The notes: generated by a model from the sequence alone, not told the origin. Numbered from the stretch's first letter, positions 8,913 to 18,478 are shown. The stretch: 64,000 nucleotides of DNA from CBDBIG01 sp965205845 [NCBI: bacterium] (GCA_965205845.1 CBDBIG010000003.1:372001-436000); one strand, 5' to 3'. Made by a program: numbers and translations.

Positions 8913-9695
8913 TTACCGTATTTCTGCCAAACCGATCGCTTTCTTGTTCATTTCATCTGCTGTGGTGAGTGCCTTTTGGGTTGAACTATAGGCACGGTTG
9001 GCCAAAATAAGGCGCACCATTTCATCGACAGTATTCACGTTTGAGGTCTCCAACGCACCTTGCTGTACCAAAGGTGCTTCACTGATTTCAGGATGGTTTG
9101 AGGCATCAATTTGCTTAAATAAGCTATCCCCCGCTTTGTTTAAGCGATCGGGAAAGGGAAACTCGACAATACGCAAACGATCGACCACTTTGTTATCCAC
9201 CAACACACGCCCATCCTCCCCAATGTGCACTTTGCCCGTGCCCACTTGAATCGAACCCTTCATTCCATTCACCCGTTCGCCTGCCTGGGTTACCAAAAAC
9301 CCATCCACATTGCGCACAAAAGCACCCGCCTTGCTAAAGCGCTCTCCATGGCTGGTGGAAATGCTAAAAAATGCCTTGGCATTCGCGAGGGACACATCCA
9401 AATCTTGTCCTGTAAAACGCATTTTTCCTGCTTGAAAATCCTTGCCCATTTCAGCCAAAGCCACATGAAACCCACCATAACCCGAGTAGGGAGCAATGTG
9501 TTCATGGTGCGCAAACCGCTCCTCATCGGATTCTGAGGCTACCCCCCAACGCTGCTCTAAGACCTGTTTAAATGCTGCTTGGTCGCGTTTATAACCGCTG
9601 GTGTCTGCATTGGCTAGGTTGTTCGAAATAGCCTCCATATGGGTTTCAATGGCATTGGCACGCGATGTTAACCAGTACATTCCTTGAGGATTCAT
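8913..9695 (-). CDS. flgF: Flagellar proximal rod protein FlgF
   Basis: FlgF (260 aa) is a rod protein related to FlgG. N-terminal NPQGMYWLTSRANAIETHME then AISNNLANADTSGYKRDQAA is the rod/hook signature, and the C-terminal NTVDEMVRLILANRAYSSTQ pairs with it. The ATG at 9695 has AAAGGAGAT ten bases upstream. It is the first gene of the visible minus-strand flagellar cluster, so the operon promoter probably lies in 9696-10050; flgBCDE are not in this window. Confidence 0.95.
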   Translation of the reverse strand: MNPQGMYWLTSRANAIETHMEAISNNLANADTSGYKRDQAAFKQVLEQRWGVASESDEERFAHHEHIAPYSGYGGFHVALAEMGKDFQAGKMRFTGQDLDVSLANAKAFFSISTSHGERFSKAGAFVRNVDGFLVTQAGERVNGMKGSIQVGTGKVHIGEDGRVLVDNKVVDRLRIVEFPFPDRLNKAGDSLFKQIDASNHPEISEAPLVQQGALETSNVNTVDEMVRLILANRAYSSTQKALTTADEMNKKAIGLAEIR

Positions 9696-10101
9696 GGATA
9701 AACATCTCCTTTATACGGCGCAATCAAGGATTGATACATTAAGGCAGCGAAAATCTACCGTGTTCAAACGCGCAGATTCTCTGACACCCAGTACACACAG
9801 CAAACTAAAAGAAACTAAAAGCAAGAAGCATACCTTTTTTGGTGCTCGTGGTACGCCATTTCGAGTACCTGGGCTTGCATCTCTTGCGTGGTGCACGGGC
9901 TCCCAAGCGTTTTAGGTAACCGCGTGGCGCTTTGCCTTGCCCACACACGTGTAGCAGGGTTCATGGCTTCATTTTTTTCTTAAAAGCGTTTACCATTGCC
10001 TTTTGCCGTAACAACCATCGCGTAAAAAACCACTTTACTTATGGCTTTATTGTCTCTTGGTTTTTTCCCCATGCCGATATACAAGGTACACGCACCCCCT
10101 T
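9696..10101. promoter_or_regulatory. Divergent intergenic region between flgF and def
   Basis: About 400 bp separating two divergent genes with no credible gene inside. It must contain the promoter of the flagellar operon (leftward) and of def (rightward). I see no confident sigma-54 or sigma-28 consensus by eye, so no box is assigned. Confidence 0.5.
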
Positions 10102-10704
10102 ATGAGCGACACGCATGACAAAATACCTCCTTTGGTTACCCTGGGAGACCCACGGCTGGCCCGCCCTTCTTTGCCAGTTAAACTCAAAATAATGGGCAAA
10201 CCCACGTTTCAAAGGCGCATCGAAATTTTGCTACAAGCCATGAATCTATACGGTGGCATTGGGATTGCCGCCCCGCAAATTGGTTGGTTTGAGCGCTTTT
10301 TTTTGCTGATGCGCCAAGCGGGTGATGGCGAAGAGGGAGGCAAGACACGCATTGAGGCGTGGGTGAACCCTGAAATTGTGGAAAGTTCGACAGCATTGTG
10401 CTGGGCTTGGGAAGGTTGCCTTTCGGTACAAGGCTTGCGCGGCTGGATTTGCCGCCCACAAAGCGTAAGCATTCGTGGTTTTAAGGCCAATGGTGAACGC
10501 GTATCTACTGATTTAAATGGCTGGGATGCGCGGGTATTTCAGCATGAATTTGACCATTTGGATGGATGGCTATTTCCTTATCGTGTGCAAGATGTACGGC
10601 ATTTGGTAAGCGAAACCGCTTTTGATCAGCGTGAACATTGGCCCGCTGATTGGCCAGCACCCCATGCACGCGATCTACCCTATGGGGAATTGGTAGAAGC
10701 ATAG
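10102..10704 (+). CDS. def: Peptide deformylase
   Basis: Peptide deformylase removes the N-formyl group from nascent proteins using a metal ion. All three motifs are present: GGIGIAAPQIG (motif 1), EGCLSV (motif 2, with the metal-binding Cys) and QHEFDHLDG (motif 3, with the two metal-binding His and catalytic Glu). I chose the ATG at 10102 (MSDTHDKIPPLVTLGDPRLA); the frame also opens at a TTG at 10057. It stands apart from fmt, the usual partner, which is not in the window. Confidence 0.95.
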   Translation: MSDTHDKIPPLVTLGDPRLARPSLPVKLKIMGKPTFQRRIEILLQAMNLYGGIGIAAPQIGWFERFFLLMRQAGDGEEGGKTRIEAWVNPEIVESSTALCWAWEGCLSVQGLRGWICRPQSVSIRGFKANGERVSTDLNGWDARVFQHEFDHLDGWLFPYRVQDVRHLVSETAFDQREHWPADWPAPHARDLPYGELVEA

Positions 10705-10975
10705 GCTGCCTTCAACACTGTGATAAAGGGGTATAATCAGGGTATCATCGTTGGTGAAGGGCAACCCATTCTTTCGCTGTTTGAAGATCTGCTTGCTGCA
10801 CCCTTGTTCCATTTGCAGCCCCGTTGCCAATGGGCATGTCTCGATAGCGTGTATGGGTTATAAGCGGCCAGTAGATCTGCGTCCCAGCCCAAAATCATGC
10901 TTTGGGCCGCTGCTCCACACCCTTCCCAAGCATCGTTATTGTATACTCTCCAACGGTTTTTTTGCTTCTTCATGA

Positions 10976-12031
10976 ATGAGCGTCGTCGTGCACCCAGGGA
11001 AAACCACCGCTACCTCCACCAGCCAATCCGTACCATTAAGCCTGCAAAACCTGCATGTCGACCAATTGACTAAGGCCATTTTGGCGGGCAATCGTGCCAT
11101 GCTCGCCCGCGCCATCACACTGATTGAAAGCATAAATCCAGACCACGAAAGCAAGGCGCAAGCGTTGTTACAACACATGATACCCCATGCAGGAAAAGCC
11201 ATCCGCCTGGGAATTACAGGCCCCCCGGGAGTGGGAAAAAGCACTTTTTTAGAAACCCTTGGTTGCCAGCTTACCCAAGCGGGCAAGTACATTGCTGTTT
11301 TGGCGATTGACCCCAGCAGCAAGCGCACCAAAGGGAGCATTTTGGGGGACAAAACCCGCATGAATCGCCTTGCCCAACAAGAGCATGCGTTTATCCGCCC
11401 TTCCCCTTCGGGCGGACGTTTGGGTGGGGTTGCCAGTGCCACCCGAGAGACCATGCTGCTCTGCGAAGCCGCTGGTTTTGACATTATTTTTGTTGAAACC
11501 GTGGGCGCGGGTCAAAATGAGACCCAAGTGGCAGAAATGGTAGACTGCTTCATGGTGCTCGCTTTGCCTGGGGCTGGCGATGAACTACAGGGCATTAAAA
11601 AAGGGGTGCTCGAACAAGCCGATTTTATTGTGGTTAATAAAGCCGATGGCGCCAATGCCAAACTGGCCATGAACACCGCTTGCGATTGTAAAAATGCCTT
11701 GCGTTTCCTCACCCCTTTGGAGGCATGTTGGAAGCCAAGGGTGTTATTGTGCAGCAGCCTAAAGCAAACGGGTATTCAAGAGCTTTGGCAACAAGTGCTT
11801 GAGCATCGCCAGGTGATGGAAGCGGCAGGTGCTTTGCAAACAAGGCGTGCCCAACAGCAGATACGTTGGATGTGGAATTTGCTCGAAGCACGCCTGGCCA
11901 GGCAAGTCCAAACCAAGCTCGCCAACAACAAAACCCTTGGTAGCATTGAAAAGGCCGTGGCAAATGGGCAGTGTTCACCGAGCCACGCTGCAGAAAAACT
12001 GTGGCGCTTGTGCGGGCTTCCCGGTGCTTAA
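10976..12031 (+). CDS. meaB: MeaB/ArgK-family GTPase (methylmalonyl-CoA mutase chaperone)
   Basis: A G3E-family P-loop GTPase that protects and reloads B12-dependent methylmalonyl-CoA mutase. The Walker A is GPPGVGKST (about residues 81-89); downstream are the family-specific LAIDPSSKRTKGSILGDKTR, the switch segment VETVGAGQNET and the guanine-specificity motif NKAD. The C-terminal helix (residues about 270-350) corresponds to the dimerisation arm. The mutase itself is not in this window. Unusually, the last 13 codons plus the stop are part of a perfect 74-bp tandem duplication (11993-12140). Confidence 0.93.
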   Translation: MSVVVHPGKTTATSTSQSVPLSLQNLHVDQLTKAILAGNRAMLARAITLIESINPDHESKAQALLQHMIPHAGKAIRLGITGPPGVGKSTFLETLGCQLTQAGKYIAVLAIDPSSKRTKGSILGDKTRMNRLAQQEHAFIRPSPSGGRLGGVASATRETMLLCEAAGFDIIFVETVGAGQNETQVAEMVDCFMVLALPGAGDELQGIKKGVLEQADFIVVNKADGANAKLAMNTACDCKNALRFLTPLEACWKPRVLLCSSLKQTGIQELWQQVLEHRQVMEAAGALQTRRAQQQIRWMWNLLEARLARQVQTKLANNKTLGSIEKAVANGQCSPSHAAEKLWRLCGLPGA

Positions 12032-12140
12032 AATGAGTTTTTTCAAAGCAAACTACCAACCCTGTGGAAAAACTGTGGCGCTTGTGCGGGCTTCCCGGTG
12101 CTTAAAATGAGTTTTTTCAAAGCAAACTACCAACCCTGTG
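11993..12140. repeat. Perfect 74-bp tandem duplication across the meaB stop codon
   Basis: Copy 1 (11993-12066) and copy 2 (12067-12140) look identical base for base. The unit contains the end of meaB, its TAA stop and the first 35 bases of downstream sequence, so a second, untranslated gene end follows the first. Confidence 0.95.
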
Positions 12141-12253
12141 GAAAAACCATCATGGTTCCCCTCATTTGGCCACCACACCCCGAATAATTTATACAAGGCT
12201 TAAGGGGGGGTGCTCCCTCCCCAAACCCTTGCATCCCAAAGACGATAAGCCTC

Positions 12254-13150
12254 CTAGCGAAAAAAACCCACCAAACCAATCCCACACGACACAACCAACA
12301 CCCCTATTGTTTGACGAAAACCCAATACCTCCTGCTTAAACACCCAACGCCCGAGCAACATGGTAAACACGGGAGAAGCCCCCACAATGGGAGCTGAAAT
12401 TACCAGCGATCCCACATTTAAAGAGATGTTTAACATGAACGCACCAATGCCGTTAATGAGGCCTGCAGCGGCGAACCAGGCCCCACCCGAACGGTTTACG
12501 TACAGCAAGGATTGCGGATTGCGCCAAAATGCCAAAATACCAATGATCACCAATGAAGTTGACATGCTGACCAGGGTGTTTAAAAAGGGGTTGGGTAAAA
12601 TACTCATCCCATATTTGCTTACCACTTGACCCAATGCCCTAAAAAAAGCCGTGCCAAAAGGCAGCAGCAATGCAATGACGGGCCAGTCGCTCTTCACGCC
12701 CCCTCCACGCCACGTTAAAACCACCACGCCCAGCACCACACACATGGCTCCCAATGCTGTAAAAATGTGTAACTCCTCTTGAAGCAAAAAGACGCCGCCT
12801 ATAATGGCCAATACGGGTGTAATCGAAGAAAGGGAAGCACTTAAAGTAGCCCCGAGGATATGATTGCCTAAATTGGCCAAATTGGCACTAATGGCGGGGC
12901 GAAACAAACCGATTGATACGAATATCAGGACGGCGGGGGAACTAAAATCACTTGGTGTCAAAAAGGCGGGAGATAGCACAATAAAAAAAGCCACGGCAGA
13001 AAAGATAGCAACAACGGTTCCCGTGGCGGATGGGACACCACAGCGCAATCCTTTATGAATGCACTGAACACCGCAGGCAAATAGAAAAGCCGAACCCAGT
13101 GCCAACAAAACCGCCAACACGCTATCACTCAAAGCAAAAACCTTTATCAA
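12254..13150 (-). CDS. DMT-superfamily (EamA-type) permease
   Basis: A 298-aa integral membrane protein with about ten hydrophobic segments arranged as two EamA repeats; the second begins near residue 155. Such proteins export or import small metabolites; the substrate cannot be inferred. The only reasonable start is a TTG at 13150, preceded by AAAGGGG. It lies 29 bp downstream of the CoA-transferase gene on the same strand, suggesting a two-gene unit moving or activating an organic acid. Confidence 0.85.
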   Translation of the reverse strand: MIKVFALSDSVLAVLLALGSAFLFACGVQCIHKGLRCGVPSATGTVVAIFSAVAFFIVLSPAFLTPSDFSSPAVLIFVSIGLFRPAISANLANLGNHILGATLSASLSSITPVLAIIGGVFLLQEELHIFTALGAMCVVLGVVVLTWRGGGVKSDWPVIALLLPFGTAFFRALGQVVSKYGMSILPNPFLNTLVSMSTSLVIIGILAFWRNPQSLLYVNRSGGAWFAAAGLINGIGAFMLNISLNVGSLVISAPIVGASPVFTMLLGRWVFKQEVLGFRQTIGVLVVSCGIGLVGFFR

Positions 13151-13179
13151 GGACCCCTTTTTTTTAAAATGCTAGGGGG

Positions 13180-14367
13180 TTATACGACGCGTGCTTTACG
13201 CAACGCCTCAATATCTTCCTGGCAGTATCCCAATTCTGCAAGCAATGCTTGGGTGTGTTCGCCCAAGACGGGAGGGCGCGTGCGAATCCCCCCGGGGGTG
13301 CGTGAAAGGCGCACAGGAGTATCTACCAAGGGTGCGGGGCGCTTTAACCCTGGATATTGGGTGGGTTGAAAGAGCTTTTGTGCCATCACATGCGCATCTT
13401 GCAGCACGTTTTTGGCACTTAATACAGGGCCTGCGGGTACTTGCGCGGCTTCTAAGGCGCTCATGGCCTCCTCAGTGCTGCGGATTTTGCACCATGCGGC
13501 CATGCGCGCAGAAATCTCTGCACCATGCGCGCCGCGCAGTGCGTCTGATGCAAAACGGGGATCGTTGAGCCATTTGTCTTCTTCCCCCATGAGTTTGGCC
13601 CAACGGGCAAACAACGGGTTGCCAACCACCATGGTTACAATATGGCCGTCTTTGGTGGAAAAGATATCGTTTGGTGCGTGATGGTGCCCCGTTGCACCGT
13701 GGGGCTGCCGATTGTTCTCCAAGACCCCTTCTTCAATTAAAAAATTGTTGTTTAACGCCAAACTGCTCGAAAACAATGAGGCCTCCACCAACTGACCTTG
13801 GCCGCTTTTGTGCCTTTCAAACAACGCTGCCATCGCCCCAAATGCAGCAAACAAAGCGGTGCTGTAATCGACATAGGGCGTGTGTGAGCGCACAGGTTTT
13901 TGAGGTTCTCCTGAAATGTGCATCATTCCACTCATGGCCTGGCCCACCAAATCAAACCCCACCCGCTGGCTATAGGGACCTTTTCCACCAAAAGCAGAAA
14001 TGTGTACCAAAATAATATCGGGCTTTATTTTTACCAAAGAATCATAATCAATCCCCATCGCCCGCAAGGTTTGAATGGGCAAATTGGCAATTACAATATC
14101 TGCCGTTTTCAGCAACCGTTCCACCACTTGTCTGCCTTCGGGTTTCATGGGATTTAAGGTGAGGCATTTTTTGTTGCGCCCCATTTGCAAAAAAGTGCCC
14201 CCTTCTCCACTTTGGCACACGCTAGAAATATAGCGATCTTCAGAGCCAGCCACTTTTTCAATACGAATGACCTCGGCACCAAAATCAGCCAGCATTGTGG
14301 CGCAAAAAGGGCCCGCAATATAGCGCCCAAAATCCAACACCCGTACCCCTGCCAATACTTCGCTCAT
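13180..14367 (-). CDS. CaiB/BaiF-type (family III) CoA transferase
   Basis: A 395-aa protein with the family III CoA-transferase start (VRVLDFGRYIAGPFCATMLA then DFGAEVIRIEK). The segment GKGPYSQRVGFDLVGQAMSG and the TPYVDYSTAL stretch carry the expected catalytic Asp (in VDY). These enzymes transfer CoA between carboxylic acids such as carnitine, formate/oxalate or succinate/mesaconate; the substrate is not predictable here. ATG at 14367. It precedes a DMT permease in a probable operon. Confidence 0.9.
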   Translation of the reverse strand: MSEVLAGVRVLDFGRYIAGPFCATMLADFGAEVIRIEKVAGSEDRYISSVCQSGEGGTFLQMGRNKKCLTLNPMKPEGRQVVERLLKTADIVIANLPIQTLRAMGIDYDSLVKIKPDIILVHISAFGGKGPYSQRVGFDLVGQAMSGMMHISGEPQKPVRSHTPYVDYSTALFAAFGAMAALFERHKSGQGQLVEASLFSSSLALNNNFLIEEGVLENNRQPHGATGHHHAPNDIFSTKDGHIVTMVVGNPLFARWAKLMGEEDKWLNDPRFASDALRGAHGAEISARMAAWCKIRSTEEAMSALEAAQVPAGPVLSAKNVLQDAHVMAQKLFQPTQYPGLKRPAPLVDTPVRLSRTPGGIRTRPPVLGEHTQALLAELGYCQEDIEALRKARVV

Positions 14368-14528
14368 TTTATCCCTTTCACCTGCCCATGCTTAACACTG
14401 CGTTAATCGTAAAAATTGATGTCTGTTTGCAGATTAGCATAATTTTACGCTTCGCTCTGCGGCGATGTACGCTAAGATCTGTGCAAAAATAAAAAAGGGC
14501 ACGCTCCACAAAATGCTGATGGGGCGGG

Positions 14529-14732
14529 AAAGCGGTGGGGAAAGCGGTGGGGAAAGCGGTGGGGAAAGCGGTGGGGAAAGCGGTGGGGAAAGCGGTGGGG
14601 AAAGCGGTGGGGAAAGCGGTGGGGAAAGCGGTGGGGAAAGCGGTGGGGAAAGCGGTGGGGAAAGCGGTGGGGAAAGCGGTGGGGAAAGCGGTGGGGAAAG
14701 CGGTGGGGAAAGCGGTGGGGAAAGCGGTGGGG
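14529..14732. repeat. 17 tandem copies of a 12-bp G-rich repeat
   Basis: Seventeen perfect copies of aaagcggtgggg in the 394-bp gap between the RSH gene (stop at 14762) and the CoA-transferase gene (start at 14367). Both strands are open for a long way because the 12-bp unit is a multiple of three, giving Gly-Glu-Ser or Pro-Leu-Ser repeats, but no gene features support translation. The regular GGGG blocks could form G-quadruplexes on the plus strand. No other feature is seen in the gap. Confidence 0.95.
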
Positions 14733-14761
14733 GTGGGATAATAAATGGGCTACAAGCCACC

Positions 14762-17059
14762 CTAGTCATCACCCAAAAGCAGCGCGGAAGAAACCGTGGG
14801 AATGATTCGCAACTGCTTCACAAAAGGGAGTTTGCGCAAGCGCTTAAGCATGCTTGCCAGGATTTCTAAATTTTGTGACGGAATGCGAATTTGCATCACG
14901 GGAGGTTGGTTCGATTGGGGTTCTGCACGCATCCGCAAGATATTAACGCCAAGCAGTTTGCATACCCTGGTAATGCGATAGATCATTCCTGCACCATCGT
15001 ATTTCAAGGTGATGCGGACCTCAAGGGGTGTGGTGGTAGGGGGGTTTTTCCATGCCGCAGGGAGGCGCTTTTTTGAGGGCAACGCTTGAAGCCAGTGACA
15101 ATTTTGGTGGTGCAAAACAAGGGCATTTTGATGCTGGACCGCCACAATCACATCCCCTGGTAAAGGGTTACAGCACTCCGCCGTGGTGTGCTGTCCTGCC
15201 ACCCCCGGGATCACGTCGAGCAATGGCAATTCATCGCGCTTACGTATGTTAAATTTGCGAATGGCTTTTTTAGCCCATGTTTCAAGGCCACTCCCACTCG
15301 ATTGCCGAGATGAGGTGGGAATCGCACCGCTATTTTCTAAAAAGGTGTGCGCTTGGATGCGACCATCTGCCAAATGCTCAACCACTTCTTGGGCGTTTAA
15401 ATTCAACTGCTTTAAGTGCGCCTTCAATTGGGGCAATTGAAAAATATCCCCCGTGTGGGAAAGCCCTACCTGTTTGGCATGGCGAGATAAAATTTCTCTG
15501 CCAATGCGTTGTATTTGGGTTTGGGAGCGTATTTTAAAATGGCGTTTTAGTGCCAAACGCGCCTTGGTAGTACACACACGGTTCGGCCAACTTTCCTCGG
15601 GGAATGCATTGGGATGGGTTAGCACTTCCACCACTTCGCCATCATTTAACGGGGCAAAAGGCGAGCACGTTTTGCGGCCAATGCGGCCGCCAATGCAATG
15701 GATGCCTAAATCAGAATGAATGGCAAAGGCAAAATCGAGCACCGTCGACCCACGTGGAAAATGGAACAAGTGCCCTTTAGGGCTAAAGACCTGCAAGGTT
15801 TCCATCTGAGCATGGCGGAGCACATCTTCCATGCGCAATTGGTCGGAATCGATGCTGTCAAGTAACTCAAGATGGCTGTTAAAGTAACGATTAATCTCTT
15901 CTTTATCCCCTTTCCACTGGGCCAGCAAGCCACGGGTATTCACCTGATGCATACCGGTTGAAACGTAATTCAAGGTCATGGTTTCACCGCCAATAAACAC
16001 CTTAGAACATAGCCCGCGGTAATGGTTGGGTTTTGGGTTGCTAATGTAGTCGCGAATGCTATTGGAGGCAACCCTAAAAAGGGCTTGCAACGCCCCCATG
16101 GCTTGATAGCACTGGGGATTCTCTTCCACAATCAAGCGAAAACCCACCAAGGCTTTTGTGGGTGGTTTGATGGCCAATAAAAGATCGGACAATGGCTGAA
16201 ACAAGGCTTGAATGCGTACATTATGGATGCCTGCTTCGTATAAAATACCGCGTAAATTTTCCGCAATGCCATGGGCCTTGGTTTTTTCGCGCCAAATATT
16301 TTTGGATAAAGTACGTTGCATTTTTGACCAGCGCAACGGGTAGCGGTGTTTAAAACCCAAATTGATCAATTGCTTGGCAATCCTTTCCATGCCTAGGCGC
16401 TCGGCAATCGGGGCATATACGTTCAAGGTTTCCTCGCTGATGCGAATTTGCTTGCCTCTAGACAAAGCGTGTAGGTCGCGCATGTTATCAAGGCGATCAA
16501 ACAGTTTTACTTGCAGCACACACCAGTCTGCAACGGTCGAGGTGAGCAGTTTGCGGTAGGTTTCAACGGGTGCACCTTGGTAGGCTTTGCGTTTTGCACG
16601 GGCTTTGGTCAGTCCGTCGATGGCATTTGCAATCCATTGTCCGTAGTTGGTTGCAATGTCTTGCTTGGTAACCTTGGTATCTTCAATGATATCGTGCAAA
16701 AGTGCCACAATGGCCGTTTCTATATCCATGCCAGCACGTGCGGTCATCAGTGCCACACGCAATGGGTGTAGCAGGTAGGGACCACCATTTTTGCGTACTT
16801 GGCCCTGGTGGTGACGTTGGGCATCTGCCAGTGCCCGCTCAAGCATCTTACGCTTTGCGCCTGGACTATTTTGGTAATGGGCCAACAAGGTAGCCGTATA
16901 TTGCTCTAAACACTGGGCGTACTTGGAAGGCAAGACGTCTTGCTTGGCTTTTGGGGCGACCTTGGTTCCCTCAGTGGGTTGGTAGGAGGGGGGAAGCAGC
17001 ACCACGCTATCGTTCGAAGCGAGGTTATCTGGGAAGGGTGTGGCAGGCGGAACGGGCAT
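14762..17059 (-). CDS. RSH-family (p)ppGpp hydrolase with a degenerate synthetase domain
   Basis: A 765-aa RelA/SpoT homologue with HD hydrolase, synthetase-like, TGS (about 423-480) and C-terminal ACT domains. The hydrolase is intact: R89, HPL (H98), HDIIED (H122, D123, E126, D127) and KLFDRL (D188). The synthetase half is not. The catalytic Asp of the DLxAIR motif is replaced by Ala (KALVGFR, about residue 303), the EIQIRT motif reads LNYVST (about 363-368), losing the catalytic Glu, and NGYQSLH reads NHYRGLC. From known RSH biochemistry this predicts a hydrolase-only protein. Another synthetase must then exist elsewhere in the genome if ppGpp is made. Confidence 0.88.
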   Translation of the reverse strand: MPVPPATPFPDNLASNDSVVLLPPSYQPTEGTKVAPKAKQDVLPSKYAQCLEQYTATLLAHYQNSPGAKRKMLERALADAQRHHQGQVRKNGGPYLLHPLRVALMTARAGMDIETAIVALLHDIIEDTKVTKQDIATNYGQWIANAIDGLTKARAKRKAYQGAPVETYRKLLTSTVADWCVLQVKLFDRLDNMRDLHALSRGKQIRISEETLNVYAPIAERLGMERIAKQLINLGFKHRYPLRWSKMQRTLSKNIWREKTKAHGIAENLRGILYEAGIHNVRIQALFQPLSDLLLAIKPPTKALVGFRLIVEENPQCYQAMGALQALFRVASNSIRDYISNPKPNHYRGLCSKVFIGGETMTLNYVSTGMHQVNTRGLLAQWKGDKEEINRYFNSHLELLDSIDSDQLRMEDVLRHAQMETLQVFSPKGHLFHFPRGSTVLDFAFAIHSDLGIHCIGGRIGRKTCSPFAPLNDGEVVEVLTHPNAFPEESWPNRVCTTKARLALKRHFKIRSQTQIQRIGREILSRHAKQVGLSHTGDIFQLPQLKAHLKQLNLNAQEVVEHLADGRIQAHTFLENSGAIPTSSRQSSGSGLETWAKKAIRKFNIRKRDELPLLDVIPGVAGQHTTAECCNPLPGDVIVAVQHQNALVLHHQNCHWLQALPSKKRLPAAWKNPPTTTPLEVRITLKYDGAGMIYRITRVCKLLGVNILRMRAEPQSNQPPVMQIRIPSQNLEILASMLKRLRKLPFVKQLRIIPTVSSALLLGDD

Positions 17060-17545
17060 AAAATGCCTTCATTTAATCAACAATGGTTTAAAGGGCACGG
17101 CATTTTTGTGATATCTCATGAAAAATATAAAAACAAGACCACCGCCTGTAATTGTAGTACACAATCTAGCCTTCTGTCTACGCACATCGAATGATACGAT
17201 GTCAAATCAATTTTCCAACACAAGCACATGCCACAATTCCATGCTTATTATTCTCAACAATGGCTTTTGCCATCCCATGGAGTCCATAACACTCCCGATG
17301 CAAAAAGCGTGACAAACATAGGTAGATCGTTATCCACCTTGGGATGCATTTTTTTAAGGGCTTTTGCCATCCCATGGGGGTCCATAACACTCCCGATGCA
17401 AAAAGCGTGACAAACATAGGTAGATCGTTATCCACCTTGGGATGCATTTTTTTAAGGGCTTTTGCCATCCCATGGAATCCATAACACTCCCGATGCAAAA
17501 AGCGTGACAAACATAGGTAGATCGTTATCCACCTTGGGATGCATT
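17060..17545. repeat. Intergenic region with three 97-98 bp tandem copies after the TPR gene
   Basis: Copies begin at 17264, 17361 and 17459 (cttttgccatcccatgg) and the last runs up to the stop codon of the TPR gene at 17546. Each contains gatgcaaaaagcgtgacaaa and the ccaccttgggatgcat segment. Small indels (poly-T length, 3 bases after the ATGG) distinguish copies. The remainder (17060-17263) is AT-rich, lies upstream of the RSH gene and should include its promoter. Confidence 0.9.
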
Positions 17546-18406
17546 TTAAGGTAGGTAGCGTAGCGATTGCCTTGCATAACGGCTAAGGGGTGACGTGGGT
17601 GCAAGGCTAACCACCTTTTCAAAATGCAGTTTTGCCTCAGCCCATTGCTCCTGCTTTACCGCCAACTGGCCTAGATGATAATATTTAAACTCTGCGTGGG
17701 CTCCTTCGGGCATGGCATTCAGCAAGACTGCCGATTGTTCGAGGTCATTTTGCTTAACTTTGAGTTTGGCAAGACCAACGGCGGCTAAAATTTGCAGTAA
17801 ATCTTCGCTTTTACGGTGAACTCGCACCGCGGAAAACGCTTTTTCTGCCATGCTAAAATCATCTTTACGCCAAGCCAAACCTGCCAATCGCATCCACGCC
17901 CCAGGGGCTAAAACTGAACTGGGGTACTCCTTTAAAAACCCTTCCAATTGCTCTTGGGCGTCTGCAATGCGCACCGCTTCTGACCTGCTTTCATCTTGCA
18001 GCACGTATTCAATTTTGCTCAAAGCAATGCCCTGTAATTGCAAGGATGCGTTATGTTTGACTTGGTAGATGCTAAGACCAACACCTACGATCATCACCCC
18101 AGCTGCGGCTGACACTAACAATTTAACGCGCGCTTTGGCCCAAACAATGACACGGGCCATGGTTTTTTGAAAAACATCGGTGCGCAAGGTTTGCTTGTCG
18201 ATCCTCTTTGAATCGCGTGTTGTTGCTTTTTGCGCTGTTTGGGCGAGAGGTTCCACTTGCTTCGCCGCGGCTTGCTTTTTAGCAGTTGCGATCCCCTTTT
18301 TGGGGGCAGCGGGGGTCGTTTTGCTAAGCATTTGTGCGCGGGTTTCTTTTGTGGAATTCACGCCCTTTTTGGCGGAAGTGCGGGAGGTTTTTTCCGTGGT
18401 CATCAT
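17546..18406 (-). CDS. Single-pass membrane protein with TPR repeats (YfgM-like)
   Basis: A 286-aa protein of unknown specific role. Residues 1-90 are Lys/Ala/Thr-rich and probably disordered; residues about 94-116 form one membrane segment (KLLVSAAAGVMIVGVGLSIY); the C-terminal 160 residues contain tetratricopeptide-like repeats (YPSSVLAPGAWMRLAGLAWR; YYHLGQLAVKQEQWAEAKLHFEKV). This architecture resembles YfgM, the ancillary SecYEG translocon subunit and periplasmic chaperone, but the long N-terminal extension is different, so this is a structural analogy. It lies downstream of the glycerate kinase gene. Confidence 0.7.
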   Translation of the reverse strand: MMTTEKTSRTSAKKGVNSTKETRAQMLSKTTPAAPKKGIATAKKQAAAKQVEPLAQTAQKATTRDSKRIDKQTLRTDVFQKTMARVIVWAKARVKLLVSAAAGVMIVGVGLSIYQVKHNASLQLQGIALSKIEYVLQDESRSEAVRIADAQEQLEGFLKEYPSSVLAPGAWMRLAGLAWRKDDFSMAEKAFSAVRVHRKSEDLLQILAAVGLAKLKVKQNDLEQSAVLLNAMPEGAHAEFKYYHLGQLAVKQEQWAEAKLHFEKVVSLAPTSPLSRYARQSLRYLP

Positions 18407-18466
18407 GGTTGAGCCTTATGCGCTTACGAGCATTTATTTTTTCATCAAACGCCTGCTTGTCGCCAT

Positions 18467-18477
18467 CCCCCCCCCCC
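18467..18477. repeat. Homopolymeric C11/G11 tract
   Basis: Eleven consecutive C residues on the plus strand (G11 on the coding strand), one base beyond the stop codon of the glycerate kinase gene and 60 bp upstream of the TPR gene start. Tracts of this length are slippage-prone, so the spacing between the two genes may vary among cells. Confidence 0.85.
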
Positions 18478-18478
18478 T

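Noticed and set aside
14434-14869. Open frames giving long Gly-Glu-Ser or Pro-Leu-Ser repeats on either strand
   Set aside because: They exist only because the 12-bp repeat is a multiple of three; no ribosome site, signal or domain supports translation.
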